This document shows, one piece after another, positions 7,548 to 14,942 of a stretch of 53,031 bases of DNA (position 1 is the first letter of the stretch; each line of letters opens with the position of its first letter). The DNA lies in assembly GCF_002159665.1 (NCBI RefSeq), contig NZ_NFJC01000020.1:1-53031 (forward strand), written 5' to 3'. This DNA is from Desulfovibrio sp. An276. GTDB taxonomy: Bacteria > Desulfobacterota > Desulfovibrionia > Desulfovibrionales > Desulfovibrionaceae. Position numbers and translations under genes: made by a program. Below the pieces are notes generated by a model. The model saw nothing but the letters and a program-made list of their open reading frames with translations, was not told where the DNA came from and did no database searches.

Positions 7548-8228
7548 TTACTTGCTTATGGGCAAAAGCTGTGCTGTGAAGCGTCCATAGCTTCCCGGAG
7601 TGGGACCACCGGGGCGCCAGTCACCCAAGCCGACCATCTTGCCAGACAGATCCAGGATGCGCTGCAACACCTCTTGCGTCAGGCCGGACTCCTCTTCATC
7701 GAAAACCGTCAATGTGCCCTTTGCTGTCCAATTGCGGAACAGTGGACGGACTCTGACATGCTTTGCCTTGCCGACACGGGCACGCTTCACGAACAGCTCA
7801 AAGCCATGCTTTTCGGCAAACTCCATATGCTCCTCGAAATTGTTGTTGCCGTTCATGGTCTTGATATCTTCCCACATGACTTCCTGCCCATTGGTGAAGA
7901 GCTGGAACTGGATCACGTCCAGGTTCAATCCGTACTGAGTCTGCTTCTTGAAGGTCTCTGTCTTGCGCCCCGTCTTCAGCTTTGCGCCACCCTCGCGCAG
8001 CATGCTCATCACACAGTCGGCATCAATGCCCACGGTCTTCTTGTCTGTGTACAGGCATCCAATCCACGTCCAGGCGGGGGAGCGGTCATCGCCGGCCTGT
8101 GACAGTTCCTTGTTTTCGGGAGCCTTCTGCCACTTCTTGACCACTTCGGAAAATTCCAGGTTATCCCTGTGGAGAAGAAGAGGGGATTCGCCAGTCAGAA
8201 TGATTTCATATTGCTTTGCTTCTGCCAT
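7548..8228 (-). CDS. Conserved hypothetical early phage protein
   Basis: A 226-residue protein starting MAEAKQYEIILTGESPLLLHRD. The frame extends upstream to 8534, but that part is the shadow of the next gene. Notable stretches are SPLLLHRDN near the start and GLGDWRPGGPTPGSYGRF at the end. I do not recognise the domain, although the Gly-rich end faintly recalls RAMP-like folds. It lies in the recombination/early block with a TAGATCTCC-type leader. Confidence 0.6.
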   Translation of the reverse strand: MAEAKQYEIILTGESPLLLHRDNLEFSEVVKKWQKAPENKELSQAGDDRSPAWTWIGCLYTDKKTVGIDADCVMSMLREGGAKLKTGRKTETFKKQTQYGLNLDVIQFQLFTNGQEVMWEDIKTMNGNNNFEEHMEFAEKHGFELFVKRARVGKAKHVRVRPLFRNWTAKGTLTVFDEEESGLTQEVLQRILDLSGKMVGLGDWRPGGPTPGSYGRFTAQLLPISK

Positions 8229-8254
8229 GATTAGATCTCCTTGTGTCCATGTGT

Positions 8255-8710
8255 TTACAGTTCGGGAAGAATGGGCGGCCTCTTGGCTGCATTGGTCACA
8301 GCAATCAGGCCTGCGTTCTTCTGGAGTTTTGTCATTGTTTCCCGCTCGGTCGAATCGAGTTTTGCAGTGTCGATTTTGGTGGTGATCGTCACTGCCTTTG
8401 CCATCATCTTTGTGGCAGTATTGTATTTGCCCACTGCCATATCGAGCTTGTTCCGGTCGTTCGCGACCATGAAACCCGTTCCCGCGAGCGTTTTCAGGAC
8501 GATATTGGTTGTTTGCTCCAACGTCTTGCGCCACGCTGCCGTCACAGTCTTGAAGCGGGAAGAGCGGACATGCACGCCGATTGCCTGTGCTACGTCAACA
8601 TATGTGAGGACCTGCCCTTCCTGCATGCTTTGCACCGGGAAGGTCTCCAAGAGTTTCTTCACGTCTGGAGCGGTAGGAACACCGTTCCGAAAGACTGATA
8701 CATCTGCCAT
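8255..8710 (-). CDS. Hypothetical early phage protein
   Basis: A 151-residue, Lys/Thr-rich, mainly helical protein. The middle (RSSRFKTVTAAWRKTLEQTTNIV) could be a DNA-binding helix pair, since YVDVAQAIGVHV before it reads like a small helix-turn-helix. No family is assigned. It lies just downstream of the unusual 5-bp-periodic tract, in the same direction. Confidence 0.6.
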   Translation of the reverse strand: MADVSVFRNGVPTAPDVKKLLETFPVQSMQEGQVLTYVDVAQAIGVHVRSSRFKTVTAAWRKTLEQTTNIVLKTLAGTGFMVANDRNKLDMAVGKYNTATKMMAKAVTITTKIDTAKLDSTERETMTKLQKNAGLIAVTNAAKRPPILPEL

Positions 8711-8739
8711 GTAGTTACTCCTTGTTTATCCATGTTCCA

Positions 8740-9290
8740 CGCCATACCTTGCCAGGCGGTACCACACCCGACCGGGCCTAATCACACCCCGCCAAATTCC
8801 GAGCCCAGCTTTGCCTGAGCCAACCACGCGTTACCACGTTCCTTGCCGCAGCCAACCATGCCGGACCCAACAGTGCCTGACCAAACCGTGCCCGGCCGAG
8901 CCCCACCGTACCAGGCCGTACAGCACCATGACTTGCCATGTTCCCTGCCTAGCCTCGCCGGGCCAGGACGTACCTTGCCCGACCTCACCACACAGCGCCA
9001 CGTTCCATGCCACGGCCTACCATGCCAGACCTAAACGAGCCGAGCCGAAGCCAACCGGGAACATATCGTTGTCATCATGCTCCTCGTCTTTGTGTCTGCA
9101 TACCTAGATCCTTGCCCCACCTCGCCAGACCATACCGGGGCCCGCCCTGCCTTGTTCCCTGCCCAGCCCCGTCTAGACTCACCTTGCACAGCCGGGACTT
9201 GCCACGATCCGCGCCGTACCGGGCCGAGCCAAGCCTAAGCCCGCCAGACCCTACCGAAACGCGCCTGACCATGCCGTGGTCCTCGCAAGC
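8740..9290. repeat. 550-bp degenerate tract with 5-bp CC/GG period
   Basis: On the plus strand CC (on the minus strand GG) recurs every 5 bases for long stretches. On the minus strand from about 9270 it reads GGCAT GGTCA GGCGC, then GGTAG GGTCT GGCGG. The register slips occasionally, and the pattern is broken at about 9060-9105. Five is not a multiple of three, so every reading frame is scrambled. It lies between two minus-strand genes and codes for nothing I can support. Confidence 0.8.
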
Positions 9291-9493
9291 TATTCCCGTG
9301 CTTCTCCCAGCTCCAAGGTGTAGCCGGAGATTGTTTCAGCCAACACCTTTTCGCCGTTGCTGATTGCCCAGCGGGTAGCCCTCAGCAAGAACTCTCTGGC
9401 AACGGTTGCGGTTTCGGGATATGCCTTTGCTTCAAGAAACAGGAAGTGCGCACGTTCCTTGATAAAATTTGCAGTTGCATTTATCTGTCTCAT
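9290..9493 (-). CDS. Small helical phage protein
   Basis: A 67-residue protein (MRQINATANFIKERAHFLFL) with AAGGAG 7 bases before the ATG. It is mostly amphipathic helix and has no recognised domain. It sits between the periodic tract and the nuclease gene in the leftward operon. Confidence 0.6.
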   Translation of the reverse strand: MRQINATANFIKERAHFLFLEAKAYPETATVAREFLLRATRWAISNGEKVLAETISGYTLELGEARE

Positions 9494-9527
9494 ATCCTAT
9501 TCTCCTTTCATCACGTTTAGTTGCTCG

Positions 9528-9573
9528 ACTCCCCTTTTCGGAACCATTTTGGGGAGTCGGGCTTCTTTTTTTA
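9528..9573 (+). terminator. Plus-oriented hairpin/T-run, antisense to the operon
   Basis: CGACTCCCC (9528-9536) pairs perfectly with GGGGAGTCG (9553-9561), and a run of seven T follows on the plus strand. The genes here run on the minus strand, so as a terminator it would stop rightward antisense transcripts. Confidence 0.65.
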
Positions 9574-10425
9574 TGCTGTTTCCGGTTCGGGTTCCGCGTA
9601 GAACGGCATGGGGTCCAAAAGGTCCGCAAAGTGCCACTGTGGGCAGCCCTTGCCCCACTTTTTGATCCAACGCTTGTGCTTCACGCAGTAGGCTTTCAGA
9701 CCGAAAAATCTCAGTTCCCAGCACGTCCCACACGTCTGTCTTGTCTGGACATAGGGACTGTGCCAGCAATGCCCGGCGTACTCGCACATTCGGCATTCAG
9801 GGCTGTCTTCCCTGAAAGCTCTGTCCGGTGCCTCGTTGGAGCCAATGATTTGGGTTGCCCTGGCTTCCAGCTCCCGGAACGCTTGCGGGTTGAAGTAGAC
9901 GCGTTCCGTGTAGATCTCGCAGTTGTTCTTGTTCATGCAGACGAACAATGCCCTTTCGAGCCCTGCATATCCCATGTAGCACTGCACTTGGGCTGCGTAG
10001 GTGGGAGCTACCTGGCAAATGGTCCCTGTCTGGAAAGCCTTGAAGCGTGTTGCGCTGGCTGACTTGATTTCGAGGATGTGCGGCCTCTGTGTAACACCGT
10101 GAATAATGCCGTCACAGTGGCCCCCGAACAGTCCATTGAGGGCGCTAAACTCTGTTTGCTGGCCCTCCACCTGATACCCTGCCAGTTGGAGCCAGCGCAG
10201 TACCTCCTGCTCCACTGCGTTGCCGAGGCTGAAAATCATCTCCACACGTCCCGCCTGAGTCATGGGGGAGTATTGGCGGAACCCGTACCAAATCTTGCGG
10301 GCGCATGGGTGGCCTATGCCGGACATGCCAAGGTAGTCACGGGCCGACTCGTTGTGCAGCGCCCGGCTGGCTGCCTCGTACATGGCGCTTGCCACTGCAT
10401 CGATTTGCAAGGTGTCCTGACTCAT
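9571..10425 (-). CDS. Cas4/RecB-like PD-(D/E)XK nuclease with Fe-S cluster
   Basis: A 284-residue exonuclease-like protein. The nuclease core shows D105 in GHCDG, E119-x-K121 in LEIKSAS, and Q146 in AAQVQCY. Four cysteines in Cas4/AddB spacing, C41 plus C211, C214 and C220 (CRMCEYAGHC), should bind a 4Fe-4S cluster. A further Cys group follows at 232-261. It probably trims double-stranded ends for the phage recombination system, together with the SSB-like and ATPase genes upstream. Family placement is firm; polarity and partner are inferred. Confidence 0.85.
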   Translation of the reverse strand: MSQDTLQIDAVASAMYEAASRALHNESARDYLGMSGIGHPCARKIWYGFRQYSPMTQAGRVEMIFSLGNAVEQEVLRWLQLAGYQVEGQQTEFSALNGLFGGHCDGIIHGVTQRPHILEIKSASATRFKAFQTGTICQVAPTYAAQVQCYMGYAGLERALFVCMNKNNCEIYTERVYFNPQAFRELEARATQIIGSNEAPDRAFREDSPECRMCEYAGHCWHSPYVQTRQTCGTCWELRFFGLKAYCVKHKRWIKKWGKGCPQWHFADLLDPMPFYAEPEPETA

Positions 10426-10443
10426 GGCTTTGCCTCTTTGTTA

Positions 10444-10480
10444 TGCGGGGACAGGTAAACACCTCCAGCCTGTCCCCGCA
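10444..10480. other. Perfect 12-bp hairpin between genes
   Basis: TGCGGGGACAGG (10444-10455) pairs perfectly with CCTGTCCCCGCA (10469-10480). There is no T-run on either side. It lies between the SSB-like stop and the nuclease start, so it may adjust expression of the downstream gene. Confidence 0.65.
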
Positions 10481-10513
10481 ACCCTTGGGGGAGGTAGGGA
10501 TTAATTTGACGGC

Positions 10514-11326
10514 CTAGAAAGGCGTGTCATCAATGCTGCCCTTCTCCGGTGTGGGGAAGGTAGCTTCCTGCGGCTGTGGCCCCTGCTGCATGTCCTGTGC
10601 GTACTCACTGGGCTGTACATTCTGTGCTTGTGTCTGTGCTGCCTGCGGGGCAGGGCGCTGGGGAGCTTGTGCGGGCTGTGGTCTTGCCGGTGCAGAAGCA
10701 GCTTGTGCGGGGCGTGGTGCCTGTGCTGGTTGCGGAGCCTGTGCCGGCTGCGGGGCTTGTGCTGCCTGCATGGGCTGTCCCTGCGCATAGGTTCCCTGTT
10801 GCATGGGAGGATTCAGCGGAAAGTAGGCTGACACAACGTTTCCCAGCTCGCTTGTCAGCTCTTTTGTTTCCCTGTCACGCACCTGGCGTTGCTTGATACC
10901 TGCCAGAAATTCCTTGCCGGGAAGCTCTGAAATCTTGCCGCCAACGTTTGGGTTCAGGCCAATGGCGTGCCTGAGAGCCTTGAAACGCTGCTTTGCGTAT
11001 TCCGGGTTGTCTGCCCACAAGAAGAAGGACTCGTATACCTGGCAACCTCTGTATTGCCCTTCCGTGATCACATAGGTCACATTCAGATACGGCTTCTTTG
11101 CTCCCTGCTTTCTTTCTGCGTTCTTGATGCACACGGGATATTCGCCGTTGGGAAGAAGCGTTGTCCCGGTGTATTCCTCGGTCTGGGAGAGGTCCATACC
11201 GATGTCATCGTAGTCGTCTCCACCACCATATCCACCACCATATCCGCCGTAACTGCCACCACCGTAGCTGTTGCCTGCATAACCACCGTTGTTCACGTAT
11301 CCGCCACCATAACCGTTGTTGTACAT
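10514..11326 (-). CDS. DUF669-like single-stranded DNA-binding protein
   Basis: A 270-residue protein starting MYNNGYGGG. It has a Gly/Tyr-rich N-terminus, a DUF669-like core (about 45-165: YPVCIKNAERKQGAKKPYLN, then KQRFKALRHAIGL), a Pro/Ala/Gln-rich linker with PQPAQA repeats, and an acidic tip ending DDTPF like that of bacterial SSB. Such tips recruit nucleases and other partners. It lies between a RecA-fold ATPase and a nuclease, a typical recombination cassette. DUF669 proteins are thought to be phage SSBs; the binding role is inferred. Confidence 0.78.
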   Translation of the reverse strand: MYNNGYGGGYVNNGGYAGNSYGGGSYGGYGGGYGGGDDYDDIGMDLSQTEEYTGTTLLPNGEYPVCIKNAERKQGAKKPYLNVTYVITEGQYRGCQVYESFFLWADNPEYAKQRFKALRHAIGLNPNVGGKISELPGKEFLAGIKQRQVRDRETKELTSELGNVVSAYFPLNPPMQQGTYAQGQPMQAAQAPQPAQAPQPAQAPRPAQAASAPARPQPAQAPQRPAPQAAQTQAQNVQPSEYAQDMQQGPQPQEATFPTPEKGSIDDTPF

Positions 11327-11349
11327 GTGAGTTCTCCACAAAATAGAGT

Positions 11350-12111
11350 TTAGCTGAGTATCTTGTTTCTGATTGCCAACAAGCTGGGATACTCAGTTTC
11401 AGCCAGCTTGCCGCTTCTGTCCTTTGCCAATCCGACTGGGTTCCTTGTGTTGAACACCAGGACTTCCTGCATCATGGGTGCTTCGGGGTTGCCCATGTTC
11501 AAAGTAATGCGATCCATCACAAACACCTCGTCAAAGTAGCTTGTGAGGCGACCTTTCAGCTTGGCTCCCGAAATGTCTGGAGCCGGAAAAATCCTTCCAG
11601 TTGCCTTGTCCTTGTCTGTTGTAATCAGACATGTGAACACCACATTGACACGTGGCAAATCACGAAATGCCTTCACAAGGTCCGTCATTTGCTGCGAGTA
11701 TTCACCCCACATTTTCAGGGTATCGGAACTTGACGGAAATTTTCTCTGCAAGTCTTCAGCGACCCTTGAAGCGATTTCCGTGAGACTGTCGATAAATACC
11801 CACTGATAACCAGCCTGATAAAAATTGGGGGATTGGCAGTAGCGCAGGGCTTCCTGAAAGTCTGCCAGGCTGCGGACCTCGAAGCCTTCGACCTGTCCGC
11901 TTGCCACAAGATCCCTGACACACAAGAGGCCGCTTTCTGCCGACAAAACCAGGACTTTTTCAGGCTGGAAACCCGACTGGACCCATTGGCCTCCCTGAAA
12001 GTCCTGCCCAAGCAAGCACCTGATTTGAGAGGTCTTGCCGATACCGGCAGGGCCAATTAGAAGGGCGCATATCCTGTCAGCCGACTGGGCTGTTATGCGT
12101 TGAAGTGCCAT
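11350..12111 (-). CDS. RecA-fold ATPase (Sak4-like)
   Basis: A 253-residue ATPase with Walker A GPAGIGKTS (20-28) and Walker B VFIDS (D108). The size and context match Sak4-type phage recombinases, RecA-fold proteins that assist single-strand annealing with the phage SSB. The SSB-like and nuclease genes follow directly. The Walker motifs are certain; the Sak4 role is inferred from context. Confidence 0.8.
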   Translation of the reverse strand: MALQRITAQSADRICALLIGPAGIGKTSQIRCLLGQDFQGGQWVQSGFQPEKVLVLSAESGLLCVRDLVASGQVEGFEVRSLADFQEALRYCQSPNFYQAGYQWVFIDSLTEIASRVAEDLQRKFPSSSDTLKMWGEYSQQMTDLVKAFRDLPRVNVVFTCLITTDKDKATGRIFPAPDISGAKLKGRLTSYFDEVFVMDRITLNMGNPEAPMMQEVLVFNTRNPVGLAKDRSGKLAETEYPSLLAIRNKILS

Positions 12112-12314
12112 CAGTTTCCCTCCAAAAACTGCTTGTGCTTTGTCATTGCTTCCTCAAGAGAAGTAGACCAAACCTGATGTACCGGGTTGCCCCATGCCTT
12201 CAGGGAGTTATTCTTGACGGCAATGGTTTCAAAGTTGTCTGGGGCAAGCTGGCACGTTGAAACGATTGTGCCGTCTGCCTTGTTCTCCTTGACAATCAAA
12301 TGAGGGTATTCCAT
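12111..12314 (-). CDS. Small hypothetical phage protein
   Basis: A 67-residue protein (MEYPHLIVKENKADGTIVST). It has a beta-rich first half and a helical end (SLEEAMTKHKQFLEGN). Its stop overlaps the ATPase start by one base, so the two are coupled. No family recognised. Confidence 0.6.
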   Translation of the reverse strand: MEYPHLIVKENKADGTIVSTCQLAPDNFETIAVKNNSLKAWGNPVHQVWSTSLEEAMTKHKQFLEGN

Positions 12315-12339
12315 GATTTGACCTCACCTTTTGTTACTT

Positions 12340-12378
12340 GCCGCCCTGATTCCGTACACCTCTCAGGGCGGCGTTTTT
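12340..12378 (+). terminator. Plus-oriented hairpin/T-run, antisense to the operon
   Basis: GCCGCCCTGA (12340-12349) pairs with TCAGGGCGGC (12363-12372), and GTTTTTG follows on the plus strand. As at 9528-9573, the T-run faces against the direction of the surrounding genes. Confidence 0.6.
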
Positions 12379-12383
12379 GTTTG

Positions 12384-12797
12384 CTACGCTTCTGCCTCTA
12401 TGTGTTCGAACGTCACGGTGGGGGCGCCGGGCTTAACCATCCGGGCGGCGCTAATGAGCGCCCTGTATTCGTCCGGGGTAGCCGGGTCCATCATGTAGGT
12501 GTTCAGATCCTTGGCCGACTTGGGCTTGTATTCGTAGTCAAACGCCTTCTGAAATTCCTTGACCCCCATTTCGTTGACCGCTTTGCGCAGGGCCTTTTGA
12601 TCCCAGCTCACGGTTTCCCTGAGTTGAACCTTGACGGCGTAGCCATTGGCTGCCATGTGGGCGGTCTTGCCGTTGACGGGGAAGGTGGCGGCTGCAAGAA
12701 GCTTGGCATTGATTGCTGCCAACCTTTCCTTGTCCTGCGCCATACGTTCCTTGATTGCGTAGCCTTCCCTGAGAAGGTCTGAAATCTCGTTTGTCAT
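12384..12797 (-). CDS. Hypothetical early protein with N-terminal coiled coil
   Basis: A 137-residue protein starting MTNEISDLLREGYAIKERMA. The first 40 residues form a charged helix (KERMAQDKERLAAINAKLLA). The middle is beta-rich (VNGKTAHMAANGYAVKVQL) and the end helical. The layout resembles small phage proteins found next to SSB and recombinase genes. No function is claimed. Confidence 0.65.
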   Translation of the reverse strand: MTNEISDLLREGYAIKERMAQDKERLAAINAKLLAAATFPVNGKTAHMAANGYAVKVQLRETVSWDQKALRKAVNEMGVKEFQKAFDYEYKPKSAKDLNTYMMDPATPDEYRALISAARMVKPGAPTVTFEHIEAEA

Positions 12798-12826
12798 GTT
12801 ACACCTCCAATATGTCAAAATTTGGT

Positions 12827-12880
12827 CCCTGCCCCGATAACCTTTCCAACCTCAATGTATTTTTATTGAGCGGGGCAGGG
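12827..12880. other. Compound intergenic hairpin
   Basis: The outer stem is CCCTGCCCCG (12827-12836) with CGGGGCAGGG (12871-12880). A nested stem, CTCAAT (12851-12856) with ATTGAG (12865-12870), stacks on its inner edge. There is no clear T-run. Confidence 0.6.
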
Positions 12881-12886
12881 TGATTT

Positions 12887-13138
12887 CTATCCCCAAGAGG
12901 GGCAGACGAAAGAGCTGCCGCCTACTTCGATGAAATACGGGTAAACATACCCGTTCCGATAAATGACTCTGCGCCCGTCCATCCTGACCACATCGTGATC
13001 CTCGCTGCCTTCCAGGGCCTCAAGGATCTCTTGGCACACGCCCACCCAAGACGTGTGCAAGAAGGGGCGCTGTTCCGGGGCAACCAGTTCCTTGATGCTG
13101 ATTGCCTCGTTCAAAGTCAGAGGGTTCTGCCTTCTCAT
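12887..13138 (-). CDS. Hypothetical small phage protein
   Basis: An 83-residue protein (MRRQNPLTLNEAISIKELVA). It ends with a strand pair (VIYRNGYVYPYFIEVGGSSF). No domain recognised. It lies between two compound hairpins, so it may have its own processing unit. Confidence 0.6.
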   Translation of the reverse strand: MRRQNPLTLNEAISIKELVAPEQRPFLHTSWVGVCQEILEALEGSEDHDVVRMDGRRVIYRNGYVYPYFIEVGGSSFVCPSWG

Positions 13139-13148
13139 GGCTGCCTCC

Positions 13149-13430
13149 CTAGAAGCAGATTTCGGGGCGTATCTTCACCTCATCCGCATTCTCTATCGTG
13201 AAGAAATTGCGGGGGTTGCAGTACCTGTCATAATCGGTATCTGATGCGCACTGCCATTCCATGAATATTTCAGGAAAGCGCCTTTCAAGCTCTTCTTCGA
13301 TACGGAGCATTTCATGGTGTAGTTCCATGCGCTCCAAAAGGTGATCATGAAAGGTCTTCCACAACTGACACAAGGTTGACGTTGCCCTCGTGCGTACAAA
13401 CTCATTGGCCTGCTTCTCGACTGAACACAT
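13149..13430 (-). CDS. Hypothetical helical phage protein
   Basis: A 93-residue protein starting MCSVEKQANEFVRTRATS, with GAAGGAA just upstream of this ATG. It is a long, strongly charged helical protein (HDHLLERMELHHEMLRIEEE) with a Cys-containing end. Function unknown. Confidence 0.6.
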   Translation of the reverse strand: MCSVEKQANEFVRTRATSTLCQLWKTFHDHLLERMELHHEMLRIEEELERRFPEIFMEWQCASDTDYDRYCNPRNFFTIENADEVKIRPEICF

Positions 13431-13450
13431 TTCCTTCTCTCCCCATTGGT

Positions 13451-13501
13451 CCCCCACCCGGCTTCTTTCACATCAACTTGGGTTGACGTTCCGGGTGGGG
13501 G
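13451..13501. other. Compound intergenic hairpin
   Basis: The outer stem CCCCCACCCGG (13451-13461) pairs perfectly with CCGGGTGGGGG (13491-13501). An inner TCAAC/GTTGA stem sits in the loop. The architecture is the same as at 12827-12880, with no T-run. Confidence 0.65.
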
Positions 13502-13546
13502 TAGCACAGAAAGTCCCCACTCCCTGCGCTTTGATTTTTCCTTGAC

Positions 13547-13574
13547 GGGCAAGCCCCTTTGTGAGAGCTTGCCC
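13547..13574. other. Intergenic hairpin
   Basis: GGGCAAGC (13547-13554) pairs with GCTTGCCC (13567-13574) over a 12-base loop. It is one of three hairpins in the 200-bp gap between the genes at 13149 and 13635. Confidence 0.5.
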
Positions 13575-13593
13575 TTACCTCTTTTTTGACGTT

Positions 13594-13634
13594 GGCCCTA
13601 TGTGCTTGTTGACCGCTTGCACATGGGGCCTTTT
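13594..13634 (+). terminator. Plus-oriented hairpin/T-run after the gene at 13635
   Basis: GGCCCTATGTGC (13594-13605) pairs with GCACATGGGGCC (13619-13630), with one wobble pair, followed by TTTTC on the plus strand. On the minus strand it directly follows a stop codon but has no T-run there. Confidence 0.55.
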
Positions 13635-13979
13635 CTATTCTTGATACTCGATTTCGTCCCCAGAGAAGGGCACGAAGTAGCCTTCAAGCGGCCCCTCTTG
13701 ATAGACCCAGTAGGGATCGTGATCCTCAAGGGTCTCGCAGTCAGGGCAGACATAGCGGCGGGCCTTGAAACCCCACGCCGTGCGCTTGACCTCATCCGTG
13801 CGTACCATCGGCTCACCGCACCCAGGGCAGACACCCTTATAGGGTTCGTCCAGTCCATCGGCCCCCAGGCGGGCATAGATTTCTTCTGCATCGAGATTGA
13901 GCCTTTGCAGGGCACTCAAGCGCCCTGTGTCCTGCATGGCGTCAAAGCGCAATTCTTCCAAAAGCGATGCGTGTGACAT
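13635..13979 (-). CDS. Zinc-ribbon phage protein, paralogue of 14452-14706
   Basis: A 114-residue protein starting MSHASLLEELRFDAM. A zinc ribbon is formed by CPGCGEPM and CPDCETLE. The end WVYQEGPLEGYFVPFSGDE parallels WVYNAGENDGFVVPDSD of the gene two places upstream, so the pair look like paralogues. The longer frame to 14126 overlaps the next gene, so the internal start is preferred. Function unknown. Confidence 0.65.
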   Translation of the reverse strand: MSHASLLEELRFDAMQDTGRLSALQRLNLDAEEIYARLGADGLDEPYKGVCPGCGEPMVRTDEVKRTAWGFKARRYVCPDCETLEDHDPYWVYQEGPLEGYFVPFSGDEIEYQE

Positions 13980-13983
13980 TTTC

Positions 13984-14421
13984 CTACTCCCCGCAAGCGG
14001 CCAAGGTGGCCTTGAAGTCTGCCAAGAACTTGGCTTCGGCCTTGTAGTCGGTCTCAAGGTTTTCGAGCTGGTGGGCAAGGGCGAAAATCTTTTCAGCGCC
14101 CTCACGCTCGGCAACGGCCTTGGCAAGCTGCTGGTAGACGGCTTCCACGTCTACCGACATGTCAGCCAGCTTGGCCTCTTCCTCGACCACGAAAGCGGCC
14201 TCGTATTTGTTGCGAAAATCAGAGAAGAACCGGCTGCCCTGTGCCAGGTAGCCCTTGGCTGCCTTTTCTGGGCCCTCGAATTCCTCTTGCCCTTCACGGG
14301 TGAAGCCAGCCAGCTCCATCGTGCGGGCGAAGTCGGCCACGTCCTTGTTCTCAAGGTTCAGCCCAGTCAGGGCTGCGAACCTTTCAGCGTCCTCAAAATA
14401 AGCAGTGTTAATGTTCAACAT
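13984..14421 (-). CDS. Helical hypothetical protein of the early operon
   Basis: A 145-residue protein starting MLNINTAYFEDAERFAAL. It is acidic and almost entirely helical (EEAKLADMSVDVEAVYQQLA), and it lies between the two zinc-ribbon paralogues. No domain recognised. It could be a partner of the flanking ribbon proteins, which is only a guess from position. Confidence 0.62.
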   Translation of the reverse strand: MLNINTAYFEDAERFAALTGLNLENKDVADFARTMELAGFTREGQEEFEGPEKAAKGYLAQGSRFFSDFRNKYEAAFVVEEEAKLADMSVDVEAVYQQLAKAVAEREGAEKIFALAHQLENLETDYKAEAKFLADFKATLAACGE

Positions 14422-14451
14422 GGGTTTCACCTCCATAAAACCCTAGATTTA

Positions 14452-14706
14452 CTACCTACCAAGATCACTATCTGGAACTACAAAACCATCATTCTCTCCA
14501 GCATTATATACCCATACACTACCAAGAAGTCGTTCTTCTTCTCCACAGTCTTGGCATATCCATCGGGCCATTGCCTCTCCGCTCACACTGGTGCCGTGGT
14601 CTATGACCTCCATCTCGGCCCCGCAGTAGGGGCAGGCACCTGTGAAGAGTTCGAGGTCGTCGACCTCCTCCCAATCTTCTTCCGCTAAACCCAAATCCAC
14701 CAGCAT
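14452..14706 (-). CDS. Zinc-ribbon protein, first gene of the leftward operon
   Basis: An 84-residue protein starting MLVDLGLAEEDWEE, with AAGGAGG upstream of this ATG. It has an acidic N-terminus, then a zinc ribbon (CPYCGAEM and CQDCGEEE), then WVYNAGENDGFVVPDSD. It lies directly downstream of the operator/promoter at 14769-14797, so it should be the first product of the leftward early transcript. It is a paralogue of the gene at 13635-13979. Confidence 0.65.
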   Translation of the reverse strand: MLVDLGLAEEDWEEVDDLELFTGACPYCGAEMEVIDHGTSVSGEAMARWICQDCGEEERLLGSVWVYNAGENDGFVVPDSDLGR

Positions 14707-14768
14707 CCCCTCACCTCCTTGGGTTGTGGGCTCCGGCCCTGTGCCGGTTCCCGTTTGCTGTTGAAAAA

Positions 14769-14797
14769 CTATTAGCACTTGCTAATTTCTCTGGCAA
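14769..14797 (-). promoter_or_regulatory. Leftward early promoter with repressor operator
   Basis: On the minus strand, TTGCCA (-35, 14792-14797) and TAATAG (-10, 14769-14774) are 17 bases apart. The operator ATTAGCA-CT-TGCTAAT (14771-14786) fills most of the spacer and overlaps the -10 box. The same half-sites occur at the repressor/Cro promoters, so repressor binding here should silence the leftward operon. Confidence 0.75.
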
Positions 14798-14883
14798 GAG
14801 AAAAATTTGCATTCTCTAATATTTTTCCGTAGAAAATTTTTTGCCACCCCACCGCCCCCACCCGGAGCCTGGTGACTAGGCAA

Positions 14884-14915
14884 CAAAAAAGCCCCACCAG
14901 GGGAGAGGGTGGGGC
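14884..14915 (-). terminator. Minus-strand intrinsic terminator
   Basis: GCCCCACC (14891-14898) pairs with GGTGGGGC (14908-14915). On the minus strand six T follow the stem. It should end transcripts from the minus-strand gene at 15088-15522, which would otherwise read into the leftward operon. Confidence 0.7.
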
Positions 14916-14942
14916 AGGTCACACTATATAGGAGAAATACAA

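Noticed and set aside
8740..9290. CRISPR array
   Set aside because: The repeats are 5 bases, degenerate and continuous. There are no 25 to 40-base repeats with unique spacers.
8782..9363. Proline- or glycine-rich proteins read from the periodic tract
   Set aside because: Several overlapping frames on both strands look alike because of the 5-bp period. None has a credible start and none is favoured.
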